Virus record (IMG/VR): IMGVR_UViG_3300037584_002726
Coordinates: 1 to 20,383 of that record
DNA from: a virus
Reading direction: 5' to 3' (one strand)
Length of the DNA stretch: 20,383 bases
In this document: positions 1 through 7,476 of the stretch, in pieces
Layout: each line of letters opens with the position of its first letter
Numbering within the stretch: the stretch's first letter is position 1
Program-made: the position numbers and the translations under genes
Notes under the pieces: model-generated
Database searches by the model: none
Told to the model about the DNA's origin: nothing
The model's input: the letters and a program-made list of their open reading frames with translations, nothing else

Positions 1-1762
1 CCATTGTTTCTTTTAAGATTTCAGCCCATTCATTAGCAATATCTTCTTTGACTAAAAGAATCAATTCGTCATGCACGGCTGCTGCAATCTTTACCTTATC
101 TTCCCCTATATCTTTGACTTTGGCCCATAAGTTACCCAATGCACATTTTAATATTGCAGCACCAGCACCTTGAATCGGAGTATTACATCTAACAGTAGTC
201 CTATTAAGATCGCCTTTCAAAAACCTACGCATATTAGATACTGGAACTCTAGTCTCAGCCCATTCATCATTTTCTGTGGCTCGTGACGTATAGTTCATCT
301 CCTGCTGCCAATCTCGAATACCGTTATATGTAGTAAGCCAGTTATCACGAATCTCAATAGCCTGTTGCTGTGACATAACCACACCGCTACTACCAGCATA
401 TTTTCTAAGACCATCTGCTCCTGCACCATACAACAGACCGAAGTTTGCAGATTTGGCTATCTGTCTATCGCATCCCATTTGATTAGCGGTATAGTCGTGC
501 AAATCTTCACCTCTTCTAAATGCAGCAGTCATATTCTTATCTCTAGCTAACGCAGCAGCCAATCTAAGTTCCATCTGCGAAAAGTCAGCGTCAACTATTT
601 TCCAACCTTCGGGTGCTTGAACACATTGCCTGAACTCTGAATCTCTGGGTATCTGCTGATTATTAGGTTTGATACTGGACATCCTGCCTGTATCCGCACC
701 AAGTTGCATATAAGATGCTCTAACGAATCCATCATCAGACATTTTATCCTGTATGCTTTCTATCATCTGTCTACGTTTCTCTCTACGTTTCCAAGTCATA
801 AGTGTTTGGATCGTTGGTGAATCAGCAGCACAATTTTTCAAAGCATCTTTAGCAACACTAGGTTTACCATCACCATTTACAGGAGTGTAACCAAGAACTA
901 ATTCAAGTTTTTCTAATAATTGCTTAGAGCTTTTAATATTAAATCCTGCATATTTTTTAGTACCTAATCTGACTGAACCTTCGTCTTTAGCACGAAGATT
1001 AAACGAACCATCATCATTTCGTGGTAACTTCTTGCCTTCTGGTAAATCATTATCAAGTTCTCTGATAAATTCATTACCTAACTCTTTAATGTCATCTTCG
1101 TAATCAACACGACATTGTTGTAGCTCTTCACGATTCCAGGGAAGTCCTGTCCTCCACATCTGAGCCATAGCTGGAAGTGCTCTGCACTCTAAGGTATATG
1201 CCCTATCTAACTTTGCAGTTCGTATTTTCTGATCTAATACCTGATCTAGTTCAAGTAGTACTTCAATGTCTTTGGCAGCATATATAAGTTGTTCTTTAGA
1301 TAAAGTTTCTGCACCCCAATCTGACTTCTGCTGTTCTTTGGATACATCCATGTTTAGCTGTCTTTTAGCTAGTGCATCTAATCCATGTTTAGTCTGCGGA
1401 ATACCATTAGTTAGTAATCTGCTGGCTAACATACTGCACCTAACAAAACCATTAGGATGTATGCCATGTTCCTGCAACCAACCTAAATCAAACACTGCGT
1501 TGTGAGCTAACCAAAACCTGTTGGTACAACTGAAAAAGTCTTCTACATAGTTCCAATCATTTTTCTCTAATTCAAAGCAGTCTATAACTACGATGGTTCG
1601 TGAAGAATAACACCCCAACTGTAATAGTCTGAGCTTACCTTCTTCTGGTTGTAACTGTAATGTTTCTGTATCGAACGCAATACTGTGTGCTGTGTGTAAT
1701 CTTTTAAGTTCCTCTATCCCGTAATAGACAGAGTATTCTTGTTTGGTCATTGTTGAGGTCAT
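1..1762 (-). CDS. polA: Family A DNA polymerase (PolA-like), C-terminus cut by window edge
   Basis: Replicative phage DNA polymerase of the E. coli Pol I family with 3'-5' proofreading; 587 residues are visible. The exonuclease domain shows DTE at residues 31-33 (Exo I), LAHNAVFDLGWL (Exo II) and YAAKD (Exo III). The polymerase domain shows motif A DFSQMELR with the metal-binding Asp at about 393, the O-helix R..AKSANFGLLYGAG with Phe at about 441, and motif C VHDEL with His at about 564. There is no 5'-3' exonuclease domain, as is usual in phage polymerases. The gene runs off the left edge shortly after motif C, so probably only a few tens of residues are missing. The start at 1762 has a weak AGG about 12 nt upstream; an in-frame ATG at 1750 is the alternative. 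A minus-strand promoter candidate lies just upstream. The O-helix Phe corresponds to E. coli Phe762. Confidence 0.96.
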   Translation of the reverse strand, partial: MTSTMTKQEYSVYYGIEELKRLHTAHSIAFDTETLQLQPEEGKLRLLQLGCYSSRTIVVIDCFELEKNDWNYVEDFFSCTNRFWLAHNAVFDLGWLQEHGIHPNGFVRCSMLASRLLTNGIPQTKHGLDALAKRQLNMDVSKEQQKSDWGAETLSKEQLIYAAKDIEVLLELDQVLDQKIRTAKLDRAYTLECRALPAMAQMWRTGLPWNREELQQCRVDYEDDIKELGNEFIRELDNDLPEGKKLPRNDDGSFNLRAKDEGSVRLGTKKYAGFNIKSSKQLLEKLELVLGYTPVNGDGKPSVAKDALKNCAADSPTIQTLMTWKRREKRRQMIESIQDKMSDDGFVRASYMQLGADTGRMSSIKPNNQQIPRDSEFRQCVQAPEGWKIVDADFSQMELRLAAALARDKNMTAAFRRGEDLHDYTANQMGCDRQIAKSANFGLLYGAGADGLRKYAGSSGVVMSQQQAIEIRDNWLTTYNGIRDWQQEMNYTSRATENDEWAETRVPVSNMRRFLKGDLNRTTVRCNTPIQGAGAAILKCALGNLWAKVKDIGEDKVKIAAAVHDELILLVKEDIANEWAEILKETM

Positions 1763-1789
1763 AAGGTGAACCTAAATATATGCTCTATT

Positions 1790-1818
1790 ACTGTAGCACA
1801 TTAGTTTAGTTTGTCCAA
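1790..1818 (-). promoter_or_regulatory. Candidate sigma70-type promoter for the DNA polymerase
   Basis: Read on the minus strand: TTGGAC (1813-1818), a 17-nt spacer, then TACAGT (1790-1795). It lies 28 nt upstream of the polymerase start. Its -35 overlaps the last codons of the preceding 83-aa gene. The stretch around the -10 (TGTGCTACAGTAATAG) resembles that of the promoter before the ssDNA-binding-like gene (TGTACTACAATAG), which suggests a shared promoter class. Confidence 0.5.
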
Positions 1819-2057
1819 TATCTTATCTTCTTCTTAAGAACCTGTACATTCAAAGGAGTGAAGATGGAAACGTCTAATCCATAACAAACAGCCTGTAGGA
1901 CCTGACTATGGAAATAATCTGGATCGTGATACTCAACCTGATTAACTTTTACAGGTTTTGCTTCTTCGTCATATTCGGTGTATCTAACCGTGGCTAACGG
2001 TCCATCTTTTACTTTTTTCATAGGGTAAACGTACACTTGTATTACTCTGTCCTTCAA
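1806..2057 (-). CDS. Hypothetical protein, 83 aa, TTG start
   Basis: I do not recognise this protein. It is 83 residues, soluble in appearance, with a Tyr/Val-rich N-terminal half (IQVYVYPMKKV) and a C-terminal LKKKIRYW. The start codon would be TTG at 2057, only 3 nt after the primase-helicase stop. A GGGGGGAA purine run about 9 nt upstream serves as a strong ribosome binding site and supports this start over the internal ATG at residue 13. Its position between primase-helicase and polymerase, in the same direction and with almost no gap, makes it part of the replication operon. A role in replication is inferred from position only. Confidence 0.75.
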   Translation of the reverse strand: MKDRVIQVYVYPMKKVKDGPLATVRYTEYDEEAKPVKVNQVEYHDPDYFHSQVLQAVCYGLDVSIFTPLNVQVLKKKIRYWTN

Positions 2058-2060
2058 ATT

Positions 2061-4493
2061 CTATTCCCCCCAAAATTTTTCGTTTTCCTCTATATACCCA
2101 CGGGGGTCTGTGTATAAACCCTCTTCCGTTCCAGTGGAGTCGCTTTCAACAACAATCGGTTTTGTATAAACCTCCTCTTTGTATAAACCTCCATCCGATC
2201 CAGAGGTTTTTACAAAACTAGGGTTTTTACAAAAGTCATTGTTCTTCAAATCCGTTCCAATATCTACATTATTAGGTTTATACACATCATTTCGGGGTAT
2301 ATCACGCGTGAGGGACGTAAAAGACTTTGGTAATTCCTTACCTACTGCTTTATAAAATTTGGATGGTCTACCTCCTTTACTTTTTATTTTTGGAACGTCT
2401 ACTTCTTCAATTAATTTCTGATCTTCCAACTTATTAACGCTGTACACTATGGCCCGTTTCCTATGAGAACCACCTACTGTATCGTGTTCAACCAAATCTT
2501 TTACGCACCAAGCTTTAGGTTCTGCTCTCATCAAACGCAATATATCCAAAGTATGTTTGTTTGGAGTGTCCACAATAACTTCTTCTGTACGGTCTGGTGC
2601 AGGGCTTATAGAGTACGAGTAATCAGGTAATAGGGTAAATATCATACGAAGCCCTTCACGGTCCTCTCTGGACTTCTCAACGCTAACTAATCTGCTATTT
2701 GCTGTAAGACCCATCTCAGCAGCATCATTCATAGACAACTTACGCATATTCCATGTCTCATCTACTGCATTTTTAATCGCAGTAGTACCCCTAAACTTAC
2801 CTTCTTTGGTGTTGTGATGAATAATAACTATCGAACAAGCTGGAAAGTCCTGTCCATTACGTCTAACAAGTTTCTTGATAGGTAACGCATACTCTCTCCT
2901 GTTTTCCTCATAAGGGTTACTGTCATTACAGCCATCCAAACTATCAATAATTATCAGATCATACGCATACTTATTCTGCATCTTCTTAAATCTGCTATAC
3001 CACTGCATATCCCACTCAGTAATAACCCTGACATTTTTATCACAGCCAATCAATTTCATCTGTCTACGCAATATCCTCTCGTTCTGATCCCCATTCAACC
3101 AAAGAACCTTACCAGTTGGTACGTTTACTAATCCCCCATAAACATTAAAAGCTTTACCGTGTCCAATATGCTTGGCTATTGTCTGACACATAGCAGTCTT
3201 ACCAGTACCACCATCTGCATGAACCAACAAAGTCCACGGTTTAGGTAACAACCCAGGAATTAGATACTCAAAAGGTGTGTCATCCAACTCATCAGGAGTC
3301 AGAGGTTTCTGTCCCTTAGTCCTGTTAAACATTTCATGGGTATCAACCAACCTTTCAATTTCAGCAGCATTACCTCTCTTAGCCTCAATAGCTAATTTAT
3401 GGACCGCCTGATTATGCAACGCAGGGTTTTCATTCTTAGGGTCATTGTCAATCTCGATATATCGCTGTATAAGATCTTCACCATCCAGTATCTCTTCCTT
3501 ATAACGAAGTGGGATAGCCTCCACATCTTCAATTAATTTATCTAACCCAACCTGTTTAAATCTCTTTCTATCTGGATCGACCTTATCTGCCAACTCAATA
3601 AGGTGAGACATATTGTATCTCGCACCATCATTCCTCCATGTTGCATACCATCTAGCAGCACAAGGATCTAAACCATCTTCCCAACAATGTTCATAATCAG
3701 GATCTCTTCTACTCCATTCAGTCCATAACTCTAAACCTTCTATACCAGGTAACTCATTGTTTATCATTGCCCCTATCTCCCACCAGTAATGCTCATGGTT
3801 TGGGCCTTTATATCCAATAACACTCAAGCAACCACTAATAATCGCAACCCTCTCTTCTTTGGTACGCTTACTCCACCTGTTATCCACATATTTAATATCA
3901 ACATCCTGATTATTTTTCTTATACTGATCCTTCATACGAGACAGCAACCATTCTGGAGCGTCTGGTACAGCAAATAAATCACCTTCTAATTTATATTTAC
4001 CTTTACCAACACCATCTTTGTAATACTCACCAGCTATAACACCCTGTCCTCCCCACAAAACTTCCCAACCTTCCTGTCCAGCAGCAGTCTGACTTATAGA
4101 TGCAACCTCAGTCACAAGATCCTGCGGAACTCTAAATAAGAACTTTGCAGCATTTTTACGAAGCGAAGTAACCTTTGGAGCGTTCTTTAACTCCTTACCC
4201 CATTTCTTCTCAATAACACCTAAGTTTCTATCCACATCAAATATCACAAGACCATCTGACTTCTGACCTGTAAATACACCAATAGCTTTGAACTTATCAG
4301 GCTCTCTTTCAATCATCAGAGCCGAGTCATTTACTGTAAGTTCTTCTTTCCATGCTCTACCAAACGGTACTTTTCCATCAGAATATCTATCTGGACTTGC
4401 TTCGTTACGCTTTGGTAACAAAACTCCCTGTGCATATATTGGACAAGTCAACCAGCTTAACGGAATTTCTGGAACGAAACTTTTTCCACTCAT
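2061..4493 (-). CDS. Primase-helicase: prim-pol-like domain, PriCT-2-like linker, RecA-type ATPase
   Basis: An 810-aa protein expected to prime and unwind DNA at the phage fork. Residues about 10-185 look like an archaeo-eukaryotic (prim-pol) primase: GLVIFDVDRN carries the DxD metal motif (Asp86, Asp88), and WEVLWGGQGVIAG (about 143-155) matches the third motif region. Residues about 210-305 (YWWEIGAMI...LWTEWSRRDPDYEHCW) match the PriCT-2 pattern. The RecA-like ATPase has Walker A ADGGTGKT (426-433), Walker B DLIIID (512-517) and IIHHNTKEGKFRGT (557-570), like AAA_25/RepA-type helicases. The tail (about 645-715) looks like a winged helix. The His normally seen in prim-pol motif II is not evident in TSLRKNAAKFLFRVP, so primase activity is less certain than ATPase activity. 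ATG at 4493 has AGAGGT about 13 nt upstream. Confidence 0.9.
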   Translation of the reverse strand: MSGKSFVPEIPLSWLTCPIYAQGVLLPKRNEASPDRYSDGKVPFGRAWKEELTVNDSALMIEREPDKFKAIGVFTGQKSDGLVIFDVDRNLGVIEKKWGKELKNAPKVTSLRKNAAKFLFRVPQDLVTEVASISQTAAGQEGWEVLWGGQGVIAGEYYKDGVGKGKYKLEGDLFAVPDAPEWLLSRMKDQYKKNNQDVDIKYVDNRWSKRTKEERVAIISGCLSVIGYKGPNHEHYWWEIGAMINNELPGIEGLELWTEWSRRDPDYEHCWEDGLDPCAARWYATWRNDGARYNMSHLIELADKVDPDRKRFKQVGLDKLIEDVEAIPLRYKEEILDGEDLIQRYIEIDNDPKNENPALHNQAVHKLAIEAKRGNAAEIERLVDTHEMFNRTKGQKPLTPDELDDTPFEYLIPGLLPKPWTLLVHADGGTGKTAMCQTIAKHIGHGKAFNVYGGLVNVPTGKVLWLNGDQNERILRRQMKLIGCDKNVRVITEWDMQWYSRFKKMQNKYAYDLIIIDSLDGCNDSNPYEENRREYALPIKKLVRRNGQDFPACSIVIIHHNTKEGKFRGTTAIKNAVDETWNMRKLSMNDAAEMGLTANSRLVSVEKSREDREGLRMIFTLLPDYSYSISPAPDRTEEVIVDTPNKHTLDILRLMRAEPKAWCVKDLVEHDTVGGSHRKRAIVYSVNKLEDQKLIEEVDVPKIKSKGGRPSKFYKAVGKELPKSFTSLTRDIPRNDVYKPNNVDIGTDLKNNDFCKNPSFVKTSGSDGGLYKEEVYTKPIVVESDSTGTEEGLYTDPRGYIEENEKFWGE

Positions 4494-4527
4494 GTGTTAC
4501 AATACCTCTTGTAGACTATATGTTTAA

Positions 4528-4560
4528 ACCCTCAAGAATCTCCACTCTTGGGGGTTTTTT
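4528..4560 (+). terminator. Hairpin plus T-run in the divergent control region
   Basis: AACCCTCAAGA pairs with TCTTGGGGGTT (11 bp with one G-U pair, 8-nt loop), and a run of T follows on the plus strand, so it reads as a plus-strand intrinsic terminator. No plus-strand gene lies upstream for it to terminate. Read as minus-strand RNA, the same hairpin would sit at the very 5' end of the primase-helicase mRNA made from the promoter at 4562-4590. It may therefore be a 5' stabilising hairpin, or an insulator against plus-strand transcription. Confidence 0.6.
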
Positions 4561-4561
4561 T

Positions 4562-4590
4562 ATTATATAGCATTGACATTAGTTTGTCGA
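4562..4590 (-). promoter_or_regulatory. Sigma70-type promoter for primase-helicase
   Basis: On the minus strand: TCGACA (4585-4590), a 17-nt spacer, then a perfect TATAAT (4562-4567). Transcription would begin near 4555, about 60 nt before the primase-helicase ATG, so the leader would start with the 4528-4560 hairpin. It overlaps the oppositely directed promoter at 4573-4601 by 18 bp. Confidence 0.65.
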
Positions 4591-4601
4591 TGTACTACAA
4601 T
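4573..4601 (+). promoter_or_regulatory. Sigma70-type promoter for the ssDNA-binding-like gene
   Basis: A perfect TTGACA (4573-4578), a 17-nt spacer and TACAAT (4596-4601), 37 nt before the ATG at 4639. The -10 lies in TACTACAATAGTA, a short inverted repeat (TACTA/TAGTA). It interleaves with the minus-strand promoter at 4562-4590. Confidence 0.7.
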
Positions 4602-4638
4602 AGTAAGGCAACTTAGGCTACATTAGCCAACACGCATT

Positions 4639-5244
4639 ATGCCTTTCATTTCAGCAAAAGCCAGAGAAGATGCTGCCTCATCAGGTAGTACAAAAGACGG
4701 CTACTTAAACCCTTCTAGCATAAAAAGCGGACAAAAAGTTCGTTTTACTTTATTAGCTGAAGAGCCTTTCATGTTCTACGAACTATGGGGCAATGACGTT
4801 AATGATCCCCAAAAAAGAAAGCCTTTCAGGTTTCTAGAAGATCCAACTCCAGAGGATATATCTGTAAAACTTGGTAACACTTTCGTCAGATCTCTCAGCA
4901 GAGATGGCAAAGCTAACGAACCAAGCAGGATAGCACACGCAGTCCCTATCTATAACTATGATTTGGAACGTGTACAAGTATTCTCATGGACACAAAAAAC
5001 CATTACACAGGCACTAGATAACATAAGTCAATTAGAAGATTATTCTGATTCCATGACTGAATGTGATTTCTACCTATCTCGTGATGGTGAAGGTACAGAT
5101 ACACGCTATACCGTACAGGCTGCCCCAAAGAAAAAAGCAATGGCAAAAACTGTTGACGAAGAATGGGATGCAGTACAGGACGAAGGTTTTGATTTATCAA
5201 GGCTGGTAGACGGTGGAGATCCATTCAAAGAATCGGAGGAATAA
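4639..5244 (+). CDS. Putative single-stranded DNA-binding protein
   Basis: A 201-aa protein, most likely a phage ssDNA-binding protein that coats displaced strands during replication and recombination. The call rests on a beta-rich N-terminal half with basic and aromatic residues (SGQKVRFTLL, FMFYELWG, IYNYDLERVQVFSWTQ), an Ala/Lys stretch (APKKKAMAK, about 161-169) and a strongly acidic tail that ends DPFKESEE. An acidic C-terminus is typical of proteins that recruit replication partners in this way. It has its own promoter and its own terminator, consistent with a need for high output. It sits between primase-helicase and the exonuclease. There is no canonical OB-fold signature that I can see by eye, so the assignment is by general character and context. 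Confidence 0.6.
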   Translation: MPFISAKAREDAASSGSTKDGYLNPSSIKSGQKVRFTLLAEEPFMFYELWGNDVNDPQKRKPFRFLEDPTPEDISVKLGNTFVRSLSRDGKANEPSRIAHAVPIYNYDLERVQVFSWTQKTITQALDNISQLEDYSDSMTECDFYLSRDGEGTDTRYTVQAAPKKKAMAKTVDEEWDAVQDEGFDLSRLVDGGDPFKESEE

Positions 5245-5258
5245 ACCGCCATTCATAG

Positions 5259-5282
5259 GAGGGTCTAACGACCCTCTTTTTT
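5259..5282 (+). terminator. Intrinsic terminator after the ssDNA-binding-like gene
   Basis: A perfect 7-bp stem GAGGGTC/GACCCTC with a TAAC tetraloop, followed at once by six T, 15 nt after the stop codon at 5244. Confidence 0.88.
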
Positions 5283-5408
5283 ATATTTGTTACATAATAT
5301 AAACATTGGATTTTTCAGTTATCATGCACTTTTTTAATGCTATTTAAAATGTATAACAATGTTAAACACGTTACTGTAGCTAGAATATTACTATTTATTT
5401 TTAACAAT

Positions 5409-5606
5409 ATGCGAAGAAAGAATGACTTTTCGTATGTGCCTTTAGAGAACTATTTACCAACTTTGGGAAAAAAGATAAAAAAGGCATATATCCGTGATTT
5501 TGGAGTAGAACCCCCAACTCATATTCATCCTATTAGTGGATCGGGTAAAGATATGTCTCCATGTTATTACCCAAAACCCTGGCTAAAATCTCAACTTGGG
5601 TTATAG
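5409..5606 (+). CDS. Small hypothetical protein, 65 aa
   Basis: I do not recognise this protein with confidence. From the ATG at 5409 it gives 65 residues with a basic middle (LGKKIKKAYIRDFGVEPP) and a C-terminal CYYPKPWL. The arrangement of a G-K-x-I-x-K-A-Y helix, then G-x-E-P-P, then an aromatic-Pro-x-x-W/L strand loosely recalls the DNA-binding modules in phage antirepressor-like proteins; this is a weak resemblance only. Longer starts at 5337 or 5349 are possible but would add a hydrophobic N-terminus, and no start has a ribosome binding site. It lies between the ssDNA-binding-like gene and the exonuclease, in the same direction. Confidence 0.5.
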   Translation: MRRKNDFSYVPLENYLPTLGKKIKKAYIRDFGVEPPTHIHPISGSGKDMSPCYYPKPWLKSQLGL

Positions 5607-5611
5607 TAATT

Positions 5612-6457
5612 ATGGGATCGTGTATTTATTATCCATTCATGGGAACGCTAGACAAACAAAACGCACTAGCGGAACTACGCAAATGGACTCTCATCCAGGA
5701 TAATAGTGGACCGCACAGAGTCTACCGAGACAAAGAAAATAATGTATATCATTCAGTTACCCATATATTAAAAGAAACCGCAGCCCAACACACTAAAGAT
5801 GCACTTGAAAAATGGCTTCAAAGGTCAGATTCTATTTTGGAGCGTGACATTGCTTGCGAAAGAGGTCGCCTCGCACATAGCCACGCAGAATTTATCCTCA
5901 AACTCGCGGCCAAATTTGCAAGGCAAAACGCAAACAAACGCGGAATATGGAGGACTGGATCGGATGGATTGGAACGCTGTCCGAAAAAAGTCACGCAATG
6001 GGGCTTACAAAAAGCAGCCGAATCCGCACCGCGTGTTAGCTGGAGTGCGTCAGGCTACGCAAGAGGTCTACGATCATTCATCCTGGATCGTGTAACCGCC
6101 ATTCATGCCGTAGAATTTAGCGTATATAAAAAAGGATATGGATTTGCTGGCACAGCAGATGCCCTACTGGATATTGATGGTGACGGCCCATTCATAGTAG
6201 ATTGGAAAACCGCAAAAGAAGCCAGGTCAGATGACATGATAGAACAATTCTGTCATCAGCTTGGAGCGTATAGTATCGGTCTCGAAAGTCTCACGGGTAT
6301 AAAACCCAAATATGGTGCAGTTGTGGTAGCTCGCAGAAGTGGCAAACCACAAATAAAACTCCTGAACAGTTTGGAACTGTCAGGAGCAAAATACGATTTT
6401 CTAAATAGAGTGGATCGTTATAATAAGAACTTAGTTAAAGAAGTCTCGGTAATCTAA
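5612..6457 (+). CDS. PD-(D/E)XK exonuclease, RecB/Cas4/MGME1-like
   Basis: A 281-aa nuclease likely to resect DNA ends during phage recombination or degrade host DNA. The PD-(D/E)XK core is clear: AVEFSVY (Glu168), GTADALLDI (Asp183), FIVDWKTAK (Asp197, Lys199) and the helical QLGAY (Gln216, Tyr220) typical of RecB-family nucleases. Upstream, ACERGRLAHSHAEF supplies the RG...H...E element of this family. The start is uncertain: the frame is open back to 5561, which would overlap the previous gene by 46 nt. ATG at 5612 avoids that overlap, and 5639 is also possible. None has a clear Shine-Dalgarno. The gene is more GC-rich than its neighbours. Its last 27 nt overlap a convergent minus-strand gene. 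It carries four TGGATCG/GGGATCG sites on its coding strand. Confidence 0.88.
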   Translation: MGSCIYYPFMGTLDKQNALAELRKWTLIQDNSGPHRVYRDKENNVYHSVTHILKETAAQHTKDALEKWLQRSDSILERDIACERGRLAHSHAEFILKLAAKFARQNANKRGIWRTGSDGLERCPKKVTQWGLQKAAESAPRVSWSASGYARGLRSFILDRVTAIHAVEFSVYKKGYGFAGTADALLDIDGDGPFIVDWKTAKEARSDDMIEQFCHQLGAYSIGLESLTGIKPKYGAVVVARRSGKPQIKLLNSLELSGAKYDFLNRVDRYNKNLVKEVSVI

Positions 6458-6604
6458 AATCTTTTTCCAAACTTTTTTATGTAAAGCTTTACCATCTTTA
6501 GTAAAGTGTTTTTTATGTTCAGTAAAATATTCAGGTACTACCATCATTAAGTAGCTTATTTCCATAGCCTCAAAGGCAGGAGGTTGTTTTGGATCGCTAG
6601 TCAT
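6431..6604 (-). CDS. Small hypothetical protein, 57 aa, last gene of the minus-strand operon
   Basis: A 57-aa reading frame starting MTSDPKQPPAFEAMEI and ending KKILDYRDFFN. The middle HKKHFTKDGKALHKKVWKK is strongly basic, unlike the acidic genes upstream. It starts with a classic ATGA overlap with the preceding gene's TGA, which strongly supports it despite its size. Its 3' end overlaps the convergent exonuclease gene by 27 nt. Function is not recognised. Confidence 0.7.
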   Translation of the reverse strand: MTSDPKQPPAFEAMEISYLMMVVPEYFTEHKKHFTKDGKALHKKVWKKILDYRDFFN

Positions 6605-6783
6605 TGGCATAAATCCTCAAATCGTTTGTTAGTTTCTTTTAAAATATATGGAAGTGTACCTTCTTCATGTTTCCAGCACATTTCATTTAGCTGATCTTCT
6701 GTAAGATCATTTTTCACTCGATATTCTTCCCATACAGTATCGTGTATGGATTCGAGTAAGGAATCGTTTTGTGAATTACTCAT
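6601..6783 (-). CDS. Small acidic hypothetical protein, 60 aa
   Basis: Sixty residues from ATG 6783 (MSNSQNDSLLESIHD) to FEDLCQ, rich in Glu and predicted to be helical. The frame stays open upstream, but the start at 6783 fits because it overlaps the preceding stop by only 8 nt, as elsewhere in this operon. Function is not recognised. It is tenth of eleven genes in the operon and is coupled to the next gene by an ATGA overlap. Confidence 0.7.
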   Translation of the reverse strand: MSNSQNDSLLESIHDTVWEEYRVKNDLTEDQLNEMCWKHEEGTLPYILKETNKRFEDLCQ

Positions 6784-7039
6784 AATCAGTAGGCTCGTAA
6801 TCATCTTCAGCATTGGATCGTAAAATATCACCAATATGGTCATATTCTGTTAGGTAGTCTTTAACTTCCTGATCGCTACAAGAACATATATAATTTTCCA
6901 GTAGGTTGTCCAACGTATCAGACTCACTAGAATTTTTTAGTTCTTTTTCTACAGTCTCCTGTAGATGTTGGTGCATATATTCCCTGAGAGTATCAATGTC
7001 TATTATCTCGCAGGGATTAACCTCTGGATCGAACGTCAT
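6776..7039 (-). CDS. Acidic hypothetical protein, 87 aa
   Basis: A strongly acidic protein (MTFDPEVNPCEIIDIDTLRE...DDYEPTDYE) with a Cys pair, ICSCS, near residue 53 and a predicted helical middle. The start overlaps the stop of the upstream gene as ATGA (7036-7039), indicating translational coupling. Many small acidic phage proteins act as inhibitors or DNA mimics of host factors, but nothing in this sequence shows that. No family is recognised. Confidence 0.75.
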   Translation of the reverse strand: MTFDPEVNPCEIIDIDTLREYMHQHLQETVEKELKNSSESDTLDNLLENYICSCSDQEVKDYLTEYDHIGDILRSNAEDDYEPTDYE

Positions 7040-7476
7040 TTGGCTAAATCCTCAATATTTTTTTGAATATCTTCTGAAAAATAAGGGTCAATGTAGTTTT
7101 CTAATGCAGTTACATAATCTTGCATAATTTCAAGATCTCTTTCTGTAAGTTCTTCTGCACCAAAGGAATCCAACAAAGTCGCACTTTCTAGAGCGGTTTG
7201 GTGTACTAAATCCTTGCCAATATCTTGTATAGCTTTTTGAATCTTTTCTAGATCATTTGCTAAGTCAGCTTCATACGCTACTCCTTCGAGAACGTAATAC
7301 ATATGATTCTCGGCCACCTTTAATTTTCTTAAGTATTTATCTTGAAGTAAGTCTCTTATGTAAGTTAAATCCTTTTTTAATTCAGGATGTTCGTGAAGCA
7401 TAGGAAAAGTATCTTCCCAGTTAGAGATAACTGTATTGATAGTTCTTATTGCTAAATGTTGTTTAGAGGTCATCAT
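7036..7476 (-). CDS. Hypothetical helical protein, 146 aa
   Basis: The longest product of the small-gene operon, almost entirely helical and acidic (MMTSKQHLAIRTINTVISNWEDTF...). The frame is open to 7509, which would add a Lys/Arg-rich leader (KKQKKKRRTK). That leader is the out-of-frame shadow of the upstream gene's acidic tail. The start at 7476 (or 7473) is chosen because GAGGAGGA lies about 7 nt upstream, giving one of the best ribosome binding sites in the operon. It overlaps the upstream gene by 14 nt. Function is not recognised. Confidence 0.75.
   Translation of the reverse strand: MMTSKQHLAIRTINTVISNWEDTFPMLHEHPELKKDLTYIRDLLQDKYLRKLKVAENHMYYVLEGVAYEADLANDLEKIQKAIQDIGKDLVHQTALESATLLDSFGAEELTERDLEIMQDYVTALENYIDPYFSEDIQKNIEDLAK

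Noticed and set aside
1266-1505. A 79-aa Cys-rich plus-strand frame
   Set aside because: It lies antisense within the DNA polymerase gene, with no ribosome binding site or family resemblance.
4288-4570. Plus-strand frames antisense to the primase-helicase N-terminus, one ending near the orphan terminator
   Set aside because: Although the terminator just after them is suggestive, there is no promoter, ribosome binding site or recognisable protein. Treated as shadows, with the terminator noted separately.
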